This document shows positions 49,185 through 57,399 of a stretch of 64,000 bases of DNA, in pieces. The stretch spans positions 2,294,001 through 2,358,000 of the forward strand of contig CAVVPY010000001.1 of the NCBI GenBank assembly GCA_963750295.1. The letters are read 5' to 3'. The notes beneath the pieces were generated by a model that was given only the letters and a program-made list of their open reading frames with translations, was not told the origin of the DNA and did not search any database. Positions within the stretch are counted from its first letter, which is position 1. Every line of letters begins with the position of its first letter. Made by a program: the position numbers and the translations under genes. The stretch is from CAVVPY01 sp963750295 (GTDB lineage: Bacteria; Actinomycetota; Actinomycetes; Mycobacteriales; Jatrophihabitantaceae).

Positions 49185-50349
49185 GCGGATCAGCCGGGTC
49201 GAGGCCGAGCAGGGGGAACGAGGCTCGCCGGGTCGCGCTGATGGCACGGTCGAGCCAGGAATCGCCACCGGGCACCCAGGCGAGCGGGCGGGGCTCGCGT
49301 CCCTCACCCATCAGCGTCGGCAGCTCACCCCGCACCCCGCGTCCGCGCAGGTGGTCGGACCATTCGTCCGGGATCGGCGTCGCCGGGTCGACCCGGACGC
49401 CACTCACCTCGGCCAGCAGGTGCGTCCACGTCCGCGGCACGCAGCGCACGATGCCGTAGCCGCCGCCTCCGAGCGCCAGCCACTTCCCGCCTGCGGTCTC
49501 GTGCGCGAGGCGGTGCAGCGCGGCGATGGCCGTGCGCTGGCCGTCGATCGACAGTTCCAGGTTGGCCAGCGGGTCCTCGTGGTGGGTGTCGCAGCCGCAC
49601 TGGGTGACCAGCACGTCCGGCGCGAAGGCGCGGACCGCGCCCGGGACGACCGCGTTGAACGCGCGTAACCAGCCGTCGTCGTCGGTGCCGGGCGGCAGGG
49701 CGACGTTCACCGACGTGCCTTCCGCGGCGCCGACGCCGACTTCGGTCGGCAACCCCGTGCCCGGGAACAGCGTGCGCGGGTCCTGGTGCAGGCTGATCGT
49801 CAGCACGCGCGGGTCGTCGTAGAACGCCGCTTGCACGCCGTCGCCGTGATGGACGTCGATGTCGACGTAGGCGACCCTCGCCGCACCCTCGTCGAGCATC
49901 GTCCGGATCGCGAGCACCACGTCGTTGAACACGCAGAAACCGCTGGCGTAGCCGCGCATCGCGTGGTGCAGGCCGCCGGCGATGTTGACCGCGTGCTCGA
50001 CCTCGCCCGACCACACCTTGCGCGCGGCGATCGCCGATCCACCGGCGACGAGCGCGGACGCGTCGTACATGCCGGCGAACACCGGGTCGTCGGTCGTCCC
50101 GAGGCCGTAGCCGGCGAAGGTCGGGTCGTCGCTGGCCCGCCGCACCGCGGCCAGGTAGTCGGCGTCGTGAACCGTCAGCAGTGCCGCCTCGTCGGCCGGA
50201 TGCGCCGGCAACACCTCCAGCGCATCGAGCACGCCGAGGGATCGAGCCAGCCGGATGGTGAGGTCCAGGCGCACCGGATTGAGCGGGTGGTCGCCGAAGT
50301 CGTAGCCCAGGTAGCGCTCGTCCCAGATCGCACATGCGCCGCACGCCAT
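49177..50349 (-). CDS. acuC: AcuC-type protein deacetylase (class I/II HDAC-like)
   Basis: The 390-residue protein is a zinc-dependent deacetylase. It has GGLHHAMRGYASGFCVFND with the His-His charge relay near residue 130, YVDIDVHHGDGVQ with the zinc Asp and His, QCGCDTHHEDPL with the second Asp, and LGGGGYGIVRC with the catalytic Tyr. In Bacillus, AcuC removes acetyl from acetyl-CoA synthetase and restores its activity. The gene just downstream encodes the Pat-type acetylase, so one operon would hold both halves of the switch. The ATG at 50349 is leaderless, on a promoter that shares bases with the divergent gene. Confidence 0.92.
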   Translation of the reverse strand: MACGACAIWDERYLGYDFGDHPLNPVRLDLTIRLARSLGVLDALEVLPAHPADEAALLTVHDADYLAAVRRASDDPTFAGYGLGTTDDPVFAGMYDASALVAGGSAIAARKVWSGEVEHAVNIAGGLHHAMRGYASGFCVFNDVVLAIRTMLDEGAARVAYVDIDVHHGDGVQAAFYDDPRVLTISLHQDPRTLFPGTGLPTEVGVGAAEGTSVNVALPPGTDDDGWLRAFNAVVPGAVRAFAPDVLVTQCGCDTHHEDPLANLELSIDGQRTAIAALHRLAHETAGGKWLALGGGGYGIVRCVPRTWTHLLAEVSGVRVDPATPIPDEWSDHLRGRGVRGELPTLMGEGREPRPLAWVPGGDSWLDRAISATRRASFPLLGLDPADPRD

Positions 50350-50355
50350 GTACAG

Positions 50356-50365
50356 ACGGTAGCTT
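50356..50365. promoter_or_regulatory. Overlapping divergent -10 boxes sharing one TA step
   Basis: On the minus strand TACCGT (50361-50356) lies 6 nt before ATG 50349 of acuC. On the plus strand TAGCTT (50360-50365) lies 6 nt before GTG 50372 of the GNAT gene. The bases T50360-A50361 serve both boxes. Only 22 bp separate the two genes. Confidence 0.6.
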
Positions 50366-50371
50366 TGCCGC

Positions 50372-50959
50372 GTGTTCCGCCCCGACTACCCCGTCCGCAC
50401 CGAACGGTTGTTGCTGCGGCCGCTGCGCCCGGACGACGTGGACGCCGTGCACGCCTACCAATCACGTGCCGACGTGTGCCGCTACATCCCCTACCAGCCA
50501 CGCACGCGCGACCAGGTGGCCGAGCGGCTGACCCCCGACAAGGCCACGGCCGAACTCACCGAGGCCGGCCAGGCCCTGCTGCTGGCCGTGGTGTTGCGCG
50601 CGGACGCCCGCCTGATCGGTGACGTGATGCTGGCGTGGACGAGCCGCGAGCACCAGCGCGGCGAGCTCGGCTACGTGCTGCACCCTGACCACTCGGGCCA
50701 CGGCTACGCTACCGAGGCGGCGCGGGCGGTGCTGCGGCTCGGTTTCGAGGGCCTCGGGCTGCACCGGATCATCGCGCGGATCGACTCGCGCAACGCCGCG
50801 TCGGCCGCGGTGCTGCACCGCCTGGGCATGCGGCACGAGGCGCACCTCGTCCAGAACGAGTTCTTCAAGGGCGAGTGGACCGACGAGGACGACTTCGCGC
50901 TGCTCGCCTCGGAGTGGCGCAGCGCGTACGCCACGTCCATCGACGAAGGAGGAAGCTAG
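50372..50959 (+). CDS. GNAT-family N-acetyltransferase (RimJ/RimL type)
   Basis: The 195-residue protein starts RTERLLLRPLRPDDVDAV and has the acetyl-CoA site LHPDHSGHGYATEAARAVL (near residue 110) and the late motif NAASAAVLHRLGMRHEAH, as in ribosomal-protein or peptide acetyltransferases of the RimJ/RimL type. The acceptor is unknown. It starts with GTG 50372 on a leaderless promoter that overlaps the acuC promoter. The VOC gene follows at once (its ATG directly after the stop TAG). Confidence 0.88.
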   Translation: MFRPDYPVRTERLLLRPLRPDDVDAVHAYQSRADVCRYIPYQPRTRDQVAERLTPDKATAELTEAGQALLLAVVLRADARLIGDVMLAWTSREHQRGELGYVLHPDHSGHGYATEAARAVLRLGFEGLGLHRIIARIDSRNAASAAVLHRLGMRHEAHLVQNEFFKGEWTDEDDFALLASEWRSAYATSIDEGGS

Positions 50960-51343
50960 ATGGGTTCATGGCCGGCCGGGATCAGCGCGATCACCCTGTT
51001 CGTGGAGGATCTCGGGGCCGCGCGGGCGTTCTACGGCGAGGTGTTCGCGCTGCCGGTGGTGTACGAGGACGAGCACTCGGCCGTGTTCAACTTCGGCAAC
51101 ACCCTGGTCAACCTGCTCACGACGTCCGAGGCGCCCGACCTGATTGCGCCGGCTGCCGTGGCGCGCCCGGCCGCTGGTTCACGCTGCCAGTTCACCGTCG
51201 GGGTGGACGACGTCGACGCGATGTGCGCCGAACTCATCGCGCGCGGCGTGACCCTGCTGAACGGGCCGATGGACCGACCCTGGGGCATCCGGACGGCCAG
51301 CTTCCAGGATCCGGCCGGTCACATCTGGGAAATCGCGAAGTAG
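50960..51343 (+). CDS. VOC-family protein
   Basis: A 127-residue vicinal-oxygen-chelate protein with the two half-domains visible: ISAITLFVEDLGAARAFYGEVF at the start, and GIRTASFQDPAGHIWEIAK at the end. The final Glu of HIWEIA is the usual metal ligand. Its substrate is unknown. AAGGAGGA at 50945-50952 lies 7 nt before ATG 50960, inside the end of the GNAT gene, so the two genes form an operon. It stops 8 bp before the convergent metB. Confidence 0.87.
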   Translation: MGSWPAGISAITLFVEDLGAARAFYGEVFALPVVYEDEHSAVFNFGNTLVNLLTTSEAPDLIAPAAVARPAAGSRCQFTVGVDDVDAMCAELIARGVTLLNGPMDRPWGIRTASFQDPAGHIWEIAK

Positions 51344-51351
51344 CTGGTTCA

Positions 51352-52491
51352 TCAGGCGAGGGCCTGAGCCAGGTCGGCGAGCAGGTCGTCGATGTCCTCG
51401 ATGCCCACCGACAGCCGGACCAACTCGCCCGACACCTCGAGCGGCGAGCCGGCCGCGCTCGCGTGTGTCATCCGGCGCGGGTGCTCGATCAACGACTCGA
51501 CGCCGCCGAGCGACTCGCCGAGGGTGAACAGTTCGGCCAGGTTGCAGACCTTGACGGCGGTCTCTTCACCGCCGCGCAGGGTGAACGACACCATGCCGCC
51601 GAAACCGCGCGGCATCTGCTTCGCGGCGATCTGGTGGCCGGGGTGTGCGGGCAGGCCGGGGTAGTAGACCCGCGCGACGGCAGGGTGCTCGGACAGGAAC
51701 TCCGCGACCCGAGCGGCGTTCTCGCAGTGCCGGTCCATCCGCACCCCGAGCGTCTTGATGCCGCGCAGCACCAGCCAGGCGTCGAACGGTCCGGGTACCG
51801 AGCCCATCGCGTTCTGGTGGAAGGCCAATTCGTCACCGAACGCCTCGTCGGCGACGACCAGCGCACCGCCGATGACGTCCGAGTGGCCGCCGAGGTACTT
51901 CGTGGTCGAGTGCACCACGACGTCCGCGCCGTGCTCGATCGGCTGCTGCAGATAGGACGACGCGAACGTGTTGTCGACCACAAGTCGCGCGCCCGCGCCG
52001 TGCGCGATACCGGCCAGCGCCTCGATGTCGGAGATGCCGAGCAGCGGGTTGGTCGGTGTCTCGCACCACAGCACCTTTGTCGTCGGGCGCATCGCGGCGC
52101 GCACGGCGTCCAGGTCGTCGAGCGGGACCGGCGTGAACTCCAGGCCCCACCGGGCGAGCACGTGCGCCACCAGTCGGTAGGTCCCGCCGTAGGCGTCGCC
52201 GGGCAGGATGAGGTGGTCGCCGGGCCGGCAGGCCGTCCGCAGCAGGGTGTCCTCGGCGGCCAGCCCCGACGCGAACGCAAGCCCGCGCACGCCCCCCTCG
52301 AGCGCGGCCAGCGCCTCCTGCAGGGCAGCGCGGGTCGGGTTGCCGGCGCGGCTGTACTCATAGCCGCCGCGTAGCCCGCCCACACCGTCCTGTTTGAAGG
52401 TGGACGTCTGGTAGATCGGGACGGTGACCGCCCCGGTCAGCGGGTCGGGCTCCTGGCCAGCGTGGATCGCGCGTGTGTTGAATCCGGTCAC
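51352..52491 (-). CDS. metB: Cystathionine gamma-synthase
   Basis: MetB joins O-succinyl- or O-acetylhomoserine with cysteine to make cystathionine on the way to methionine. The 379-residue protein has the Cys/Met PLP-enzyme fold: FNTRAIHAGQEPDPLTGAV at the start, YSRAGNPTR, VVDNTFAS, and the PLP lysine in VHSTTKYLGGHSDVIGG near residue 200. The GTG at 52491 is chosen, not the ATG at 52560, because it gives the family N-terminus and lies 8 nt after TAGCGT. With cbs at 53.5 kb it gives transsulfuration in either direction; the order greA ... metB ... cbs is as in mycobacteria. Confidence 0.93.
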   Translation of the reverse strand: MTGFNTRAIHAGQEPDPLTGAVTVPIYQTSTFKQDGVGGLRGGYEYSRAGNPTRAALQEALAALEGGVRGLAFASGLAAEDTLLRTACRPGDHLILPGDAYGGTYRLVAHVLARWGLEFTPVPLDDLDAVRAAMRPTTKVLWCETPTNPLLGISDIEALAGIAHGAGARLVVDNTFASSYLQQPIEHGADVVVHSTTKYLGGHSDVIGGALVVADEAFGDELAFHQNAMGSVPGPFDAWLVLRGIKTLGVRMDRHCENAARVAEFLSEHPAVARVYYPGLPAHPGHQIAAKQMPRGFGGMVSFTLRGGEETAVKVCNLAELFTLGESLGGVESLIEHPRRMTHASAAGSPLEVSGELVRLSVGIEDIDDLLADLAQALA

Positions 52492-52499
52492 GGACGACG

Positions 52500-52505
52500 A
52501 CGCTA
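52500..52505 (-). promoter_or_regulatory. -10 box of metB
   Basis: TAGCGT on the minus strand, 8 nt before GTG 52491. The same hexamer serves the AAA-VWA-SET operon. Confidence 0.45.
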
Positions 52506-52566
52506 CCGAGCCGGTGTCGGTCACCGCGATTTGGTGGATAGCAGGACGAATAGAGACCATGGGACG

Positions 52567-53493
52567 GTGTTCGTGAATTCCCTTCGCCCGCCAGTGCTGC
52601 CCGTGCTGCCTGCCCTGACCGTTGTCGTGGCCCTGCTCACCGTTGCCGGATGTGGCTCTGCGTCTTCGGGCGCAACCGCGCCGGGCTCGACCAGGACGGC
52701 CGAGCGCTCCGCGTCGGCTCCGGCCGCCAGCCCGACGCTCGGTCCGGAACAGATCCGGGCCACCGCCGAGCGTCAGGTCGCGTCGATCATCGCCGCGCAA
52801 CCGCGCGGAGCGGTGTCCGTCGCCGCGCTGAACACCGCCACGGGCGCACGCTTCGTGGCCGGGGCGGGTTCGGGGATGTGGACGGCGAGCGCCTACAAGC
52901 TCTTCGTCGTCGAAGCCCTGCTGCTGCGCCGTGAGGACCAGGGTGCGTACCTGTCCAGCTATGAGGTCGACGAAGTCTCGGCGGCACTCCAGTACAGCGA
53001 CAACGCGGCGGCCTACCGGCTCTTCCTCGACGTGGGCGGCAATGCCGCGCTCACCGAGACGGCGCAGCGGCTGGGGATGACGCACACCGTGCCCGGCGCC
53101 AGCGACCCGACGTTCACGACGACCAGCGGCGCGGACTACCTGAAGTTGCTCGAGAGCCTCGTCGACCCCGGCACGCTGTCGGCACGCGCGCGGTCGTTCG
53201 TGCTCGGGCTGATGCGCAACGTCGAGGCCGACCAGCGCTGGGGCGTGAGCGCGGTCGCCGACAAGGACAGTTCGGTCGCGCTCAAGAACGGCTGGCTGTC
53301 GATCGACAACAGCAACGGCCCGGGTGAGACCGACAACGGGCTGTGGGTCGCGAGCAGCGCCGGCATCGTCCGCGTCGAGGGCCAGCAGGTGCTGATGGCC
53401 ATCTTCACGCGGCACCAGCCCGACTACGCGACCGGCATCCGGCTGGTCGAGCGGCTGGCGACGGCGATCGCGCCGGCCGTCACCGCCCGCTGA
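52567..53493 (+). CDS. Serine hydrolase lipoprotein, class A beta-lactamase-like
   Basis: The 308-residue protein has a lipoprotein signal (VVVALLTVAGCGS, Cys near residue 29). Its serine-hydrolase domain shows the class A beta-lactamase landmarks: SAYK as SxxK (WTASAYKLFVVEAL near residue 103), QYSDNAA as the SDN loop, and KNG in ALKNGWLS where lactamases have KTG or KSG. No Glu166-type omega loop is recognised. It is more likely a cell-wall hydrolase or penicillin-binding relative than an antibiotic-resistance enzyme. The start is GTG 52567 or GTG 52573. Confidence 0.8.
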   Translation: MFVNSLRPPVLPVLPALTVVVALLTVAGCGSASSGATAPGSTRTAERSASAPAASPTLGPEQIRATAERQVASIIAAQPRGAVSVAALNTATGARFVAGAGSGMWTASAYKLFVVEALLLRREDQGAYLSSYEVDEVSAALQYSDNAAAYRLFLDVGGNAALTETAQRLGMTHTVPGASDPTFTTTSGADYLKLLESLVDPGTLSARARSFVLGLMRNVEADQRWGVSAVADKDSSVALKNGWLSIDNSNGPGETDNGLWVASSAGIVRVEGQQVLMAIFTRHQPDYATGIRLVERLATAIAPAVTAR

Positions 53494-53527
53494 CCCTGCG
53501 CCTACTCGCCCGCCCTACGCGACCGCC

Positions 53528-54901
53528 TTACTCGACCACTCTGCCGGCGGCGAGGTAGCCCAGCAGATCCTGGCGGGTGATGACTCCGGTCGGCTTGCCG
53601 TCCACGTGCACCAGCAACGCGTCCGCGGCACCGAGCGCCGCGACCGCCGCCGCCACCGGCTCGCCCGAGCCGATGATCGGCAGCGGCGGTGACATGTGCG
53701 GCTCGACCGCGTCGGCGAGGGACGCCTTGCCGGTGAACAGCACGTCGAGCAGCGCCCGCTCGGACACCGACCCGCGCACCTCGCCGGCTGTCACCGGCGG
53801 CTCGGCCCCCACGACCGGCATCTGCGATACGCCGTACTCCCGAAGGATGTCGATCGCCTCACGGATCGTTTCGTGCGGGTGGCCGTGGACGAGTTGCGGG
53901 GTCGTCCCCGACTTGCCCTGGAGCACCTCGAGCACCGTCCCCGCGAGGGTCGAGGCCTGGAATCCGTAGTCGGCCATCCAGGCATCGTTGAAGATCTTGG
54001 ACAGGTAACCGCGACCGCCGTCGGGCAGCAGCACCACGATCACGTCGTCAGGGCCGCCCCGCTTGGCGACCTCGAGTGCGGCGACCACGGCCATCCCGCA
54101 CGAACCGCCGACCAGCAGGCCCTCCTCGCGGGCCAGCCGGCGCGTCATCGAGAACGAGGCGGCGTCGGACACCGCGACGATCTCGTCGCAGACGTCGCGG
54201 TCGTAGGTGTCGGGCCAGAAGTCCTCGCCCACCCCCTCGACCAGGTACGGCCGGCCGGTCCCGCCCGAGTACACCGACCCCTCCGGATCGGCGCCGATGA
54301 CGCGCACCGGACCCTGCTCCTTGAGGTAGCGCCCGATGCCCGAGATCGTCCCGCCGGTGCCCACGCCCGCGACGAAGTGCGTGATCCTGCCCTCGGTCTG
54401 GTCCCAGATCTCGGGACCGGTCGTCTCGTAGTGCGACAGCGGGTTGTTCGGGTTGGCGTACTGGTTCGGCTTCCAGCCGCCGGGTGTCTCGCGGGCCAAC
54501 CGGTCCGACACCGAGTAGTACGAGCGCGGGTCCGCGGGCTCGACCGCGGTCGGGCAGACGACAACCTCGGCCCCGTACGCGCGCAGCGTGTCGACCTTGT
54601 CGCCGCTGACCTTGTCGGGGCAGACGAAGATGCACTTGTAGCCGCGCTGCTGGGCGACGATGGCCAGGCCGATCCCGGTGTTGCCGGACGTCGGCTCGAC
54701 GATCGTCCCGCCCGGCTGCAGCTCGCCGGACTGCTCGGCGGCGTCGATCATGCGCACGGCGATCCGGTCCTTCACCGAGCCGCCCGGGTTGAAGTACTCG
54801 ACCTTCGCCAGCACCGTCGGCGCCAGCGACGTGGTCACCGAGCGCAGCCGGACGAGCGGGGTGTTGCCGATCAGTTCGATGAGCGATTCGTGGTAATGCA
54901 T
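53528..54901 (-). CDS. cbs: Cystathionine beta-synthase
   Basis: The 457-residue enzyme condenses homocysteine and serine to cystathionine. The PLP domain (1-320) has FNPGGSVKDRIAVRM with the PLP Lys near residue 43, PTSGNTGIGLA and VGTGGTISGIGRYL. Two CBS domains (345-457) follow, as in Rv1077, and may regulate stability or bind adenosyl ligands. There is no haem-binding N-terminal extension. It starts at ATG 54901 on a leaderless promoter with TACCGT. Together with metB it links cysteine and methionine. Confidence 0.94.
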   Translation of the reverse strand: MHYHESLIELIGNTPLVRLRSVTTSLAPTVLAKVEYFNPGGSVKDRIAVRMIDAAEQSGELQPGGTIVEPTSGNTGIGLAIVAQQRGYKCIFVCPDKVSGDKVDTLRAYGAEVVVCPTAVEPADPRSYYSVSDRLARETPGGWKPNQYANPNNPLSHYETTGPEIWDQTEGRITHFVAGVGTGGTISGIGRYLKEQGPVRVIGADPEGSVYSGGTGRPYLVEGVGEDFWPDTYDRDVCDEIVAVSDAASFSMTRRLAREEGLLVGGSCGMAVVAALEVAKRGGPDDVIVVLLPDGGRGYLSKIFNDAWMADYGFQASTLAGTVLEVLQGKSGTTPQLVHGHPHETIREAIDILREYGVSQMPVVGAEPPVTAGEVRGSVSERALLDVLFTGKASLADAVEPHMSPPLPIIGSGEPVAAAVAALGAADALLVHVDGKPTGVITRQDLLGYLAAGRVVE

Positions 54902-54908
54902 GCCCGCC

Positions 54909-54914
54909 ACGGTA
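54909..54914 (-). promoter_or_regulatory. -10 box of cbs
   Basis: TACCGT on the minus strand, 7 nt before ATG 54901; identical to the acuC box. Confidence 0.5.
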
Positions 54915-55030
54915 GGCGATGCGCTCCGCGGGTCCTCAGCACCGTCCGAAGCACCGTCCGAGGCGGGTCGGTCCGGGCCGGTTGCCGGCCCTGACCGGTT
55001 ATGCGTGGGCGTGCCGCGGCCGAACCGGGT

Positions 55031-55036
55031 TAACCT
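55031..55036 (+). promoter_or_regulatory. -10 box of the SGNH hydrolase gene
   Basis: TAACCT with 7 nt to GTG 55044; no ribosome site. Confidence 0.5.
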
Positions 55037-55043
55037 CGAAGCC

Positions 55044-56036
55044 GTGCACAGACGTCACCGGCTCGCGCTCTACGCGAGTGGCGCGCTCAGCTCAGGCCTG
55101 GCGGTCACCGCCGCCGGCCTGGCCGGACTGATGTGGACCGAGGCCAAGCTCGCCGAGCGCCGGATCCCCCGCTCGTTCGATCCGCCGCCCGTGTCGCACG
55201 ACACGACCTGGACGGCCACCGGTGTCCCGCCCGGCCGTCGCCCGATCCGGCTGGCGATCCTCGGCGACTCCTCCGCTGCCGGCTACGGCGCCGAACTCGA
55301 CCGCGAGACCCCCGCGGCGCAGCTGGCGCTGGGTATCTCGGAGGCGGCCCGCCGTCCGGTGCACGTGTCGAACGTGGCCGTGGTCGGAGCGGAGTCCCAC
55401 GACCTGCCCGAGCAGCTGGCCGCCCTGGGAGCCGCCCGGCCCGACCTCGCTGTCGTGATGATCGGCACGAACGACGTCACCGAGCTCACCAAGCCCGCCG
55501 ACGCCGTCCCGTTCCTCGAAGACACGGTGCTGGCTCTGCGGGCCCGGGGTGCCGAGGTCGTCGTCGGCACCTGCCCGGACCTCGGCGCGATCCGGCCGAT
55601 CGCCCAGCCGCTGCGTGCGTACGCCCGGCGGCTGTCGCGACAGATGGCCCGCGAGCAGACCGTCGCCGTGGTGCGGGCCGGGGGGCGGACCGTGTCGCTC
55701 GGTGACCTGCTCGGCCCGATCTTCGCCGCGCGGCTCGACCTGTTCTCGGCCGACCAGTTCCACCCGTCCGCGGCCGGATATGCGGAGGCAGCCCGGACCA
55801 TCCTGCCGTCCGCGCTGGACGCACTGGGCGTGCGAACCCGCGTCACGTCGGCGAGCACCTTCACCACCCGCCGGTCGAAGCCGATCGAGAAGGCCGCCGC
55901 GCAGGCTGCCGCCCGTCCGGGCAGCGAGGTCGCGCCGAGCCAGACGCGCCCGATCACGACCCTGCACGAAACGGGGACCTGGGCGCGGCTGCGCCGGCGC
56001 CGGATCCGCAGGTCGGTGCCCGCCCCGAACGACTGA
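55044..56036 (+). CDS. Exported SGNH/GDSL hydrolase
   Basis: A 330-residue protein with an N-terminal signal anchor (LALYASGALSSGLAVTAAGLAGL, residues 7-29) and the SGNH blocks: ILGDSSAAGYGAE with the nucleophile Ser near residue 80, VMIGTNDVTEL, and DQFHPSAAGYAEAA with the Asp-His pair. The C-terminal 80 residues are basic and low complexity. It should act outside the membrane as an esterase or acyl hydrolase. The location between cbs and the thiolase equals Rv1075c. The start is GTG 55044. Confidence 0.88.
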   Translation: MHRRHRLALYASGALSSGLAVTAAGLAGLMWTEAKLAERRIPRSFDPPPVSHDTTWTATGVPPGRRPIRLAILGDSSAAGYGAELDRETPAAQLALGISEAARRPVHVSNVAVVGAESHDLPEQLAALGAARPDLAVVMIGTNDVTELTKPADAVPFLEDTVLALRARGAEVVVGTCPDLGAIRPIAQPLRAYARRLSRQMAREQTVAVVRAGGRTVSLGDLLGPIFAARLDLFSADQFHPSAAGYAEAARTILPSALDALGVRTRVTSASTFTTRRSKPIEKAAAQAAARPGSEVAPSQTRPITTLHETGTWARLRRRRIRRSVPAPND

Positions 56037-56080
56037 GTGGGACGATCGGACTCAGCCATCCCAGCCGCGAGGAGAAGTCC

Positions 56081-57302
56081 ATGAACGACGCCGTGATCGT
56101 GTCCGTCGCCCGCTCCCCGATCGGACGGGCGGTGAAGGGCTCGATGGCCACCATCCGACCCGACGAGCTCGCAACCCAGATGGTCAGGGCGGCGCTGGAC
56201 AAGGTGCCCGCGCTCGACCCGCACGACATCGACGACCTGATGATGGGCTGCGGCCAGCCCGGCGGGGAGTCCGGCTTCAACATCGGCCGGGTCGTCGCGG
56301 TGAATCTGGGCTACGACTTCCTGCCCGGCACGACGGTCAACCGGTACTGCTCGTCGTCACTGCAGACCTCGCGGATGGCGATGCACGCGATCAAGGCCGG
56401 TGAAGGGGACGTGTTCATCTCAGCCGGTGTCGAGACGGTGTCCCGCTTCGCCAAGGGCAACTCCGACGGCTGGCCGGACACCCACAACCCGCGCTTCGCC
56501 GACGCCGAGCAGCGCACCGCCAAGGTCGCCGAATCGGGCGCCGGGACGTGGGACGACCCGCGCACCGAGGGCAACCTGCCCGACATCTACATCGCGATGG
56601 GTCAGACCGCCGAGAACCTGGCCCTGGCCAAGGACGTCAGCCGCGAGGACATGGACCACTTCGGTGTCCGCTCGCAGAACCTGGCCGAGCAGGCCATCGC
56701 GAACGGCTTCTGGGGAACGCGACATCGTCCCGGTGACGCTGCCCGACGGCACCGTGGTGTCGACCGACGACGGGCCACGCGCGGGCGTCACCTACGAGGC
56801 GGTGTCGGGGCTCAAGCCGGTGTTCCGTCCGGACGGCCGGATCACCGCAGGCAACTGCTGCCCGCTCAACGACGGCGCCGCTGCGGTCGTGATCATGAGC
56901 TCGGCGAAGGCCGCTGAACTGGGGATCACGCCGCTGGCGCGCATCGTCGCGACCGGCGTCAGCGGCCTGTCGCCGGAGATCATGGGCTACGGCCCGGTCG
57001 AGGCGTCGAAGCAGGCCCTGGCCCGCGCCGGGATGAGCATCGGCGACATCGATCTGGTCGAGATCAACGAGGCGTTCGCGGCGCAGGTGCTGCCGTCGCA
57101 GCGCGATCTGGGCATCGACATGGACCGGCTCAACGTCAACGGCGGGGCCATCGCGGTCGGACACCCGTTCGGCATGACCGGCGCCCGCATCACGTCCACG
57201 CTGGTGAACTCGCTGAAGTTCCACGACAAGCAGTTCGGCCTCGAGACCATGTGTGTCGGCGGCGGCCAGGGCATGGCGATGATCCTGGAGCGGCTCTCGT
57301 AA
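56081..57302 (+). pseudogene. Acetyl-CoA acyltransferase (thiolase), one frameshift
   Basis: The thiolase fold is complete when two frames are joined. The first runs from ATG 56081 to about 56713 and has the acyl-accepting Cys in VNRYCSSSLQTS (near residue 90). The second continues DIVPVTLPDGTVV and has GNCCPLNDGAAAVVI, EINEAFAAQVL and GHPFGMTGAR. An extra G in the GGGG at 56711-56714 explains the break; without it the gene is 406 codons, a normal length. The enzyme would do the last step of beta-oxidation; position equals fadA3 (Rv1074c). The homopolymer makes a sequence error likely. An inverted repeat follows the gene. Confidence 0.88.
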
Positions 57303-57332
57303 CGCCGCTCTCTTAACGCCGACAGCCCGCGG

Positions 57333-57356
57333 GTCACGGTGCTCGCACACCGTGAC
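57333..57356. terminator. Hairpin between convergent thiolase and Bax-inhibitor-like gene
   Basis: GTCACGGTG (57333-57341), loop CTCGCA, CACCGTGAC (57348-57356): a perfect 9-bp stem placed between two convergent genes. No U tract follows. Confidence 0.65.
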
Positions 57357-57399
57357 GCGCGGACCGCGTCGGGACAGGCTGCCGGGTGACGGCGCCGGG

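Noticed and set aside
52561..53415. Long N-terminal extension of metB
   Set aside because: It is antisense to the serine hydrolase lipoprotein gene, which has a signal peptide and active-site motifs.
52567..53493. Antibiotic-resistance beta-lactamase
   Set aside because: SxxK and SDN are present, but KNG replaces KTG/KSG and no Glu166-type loop is seen, so resistance is not claimed.
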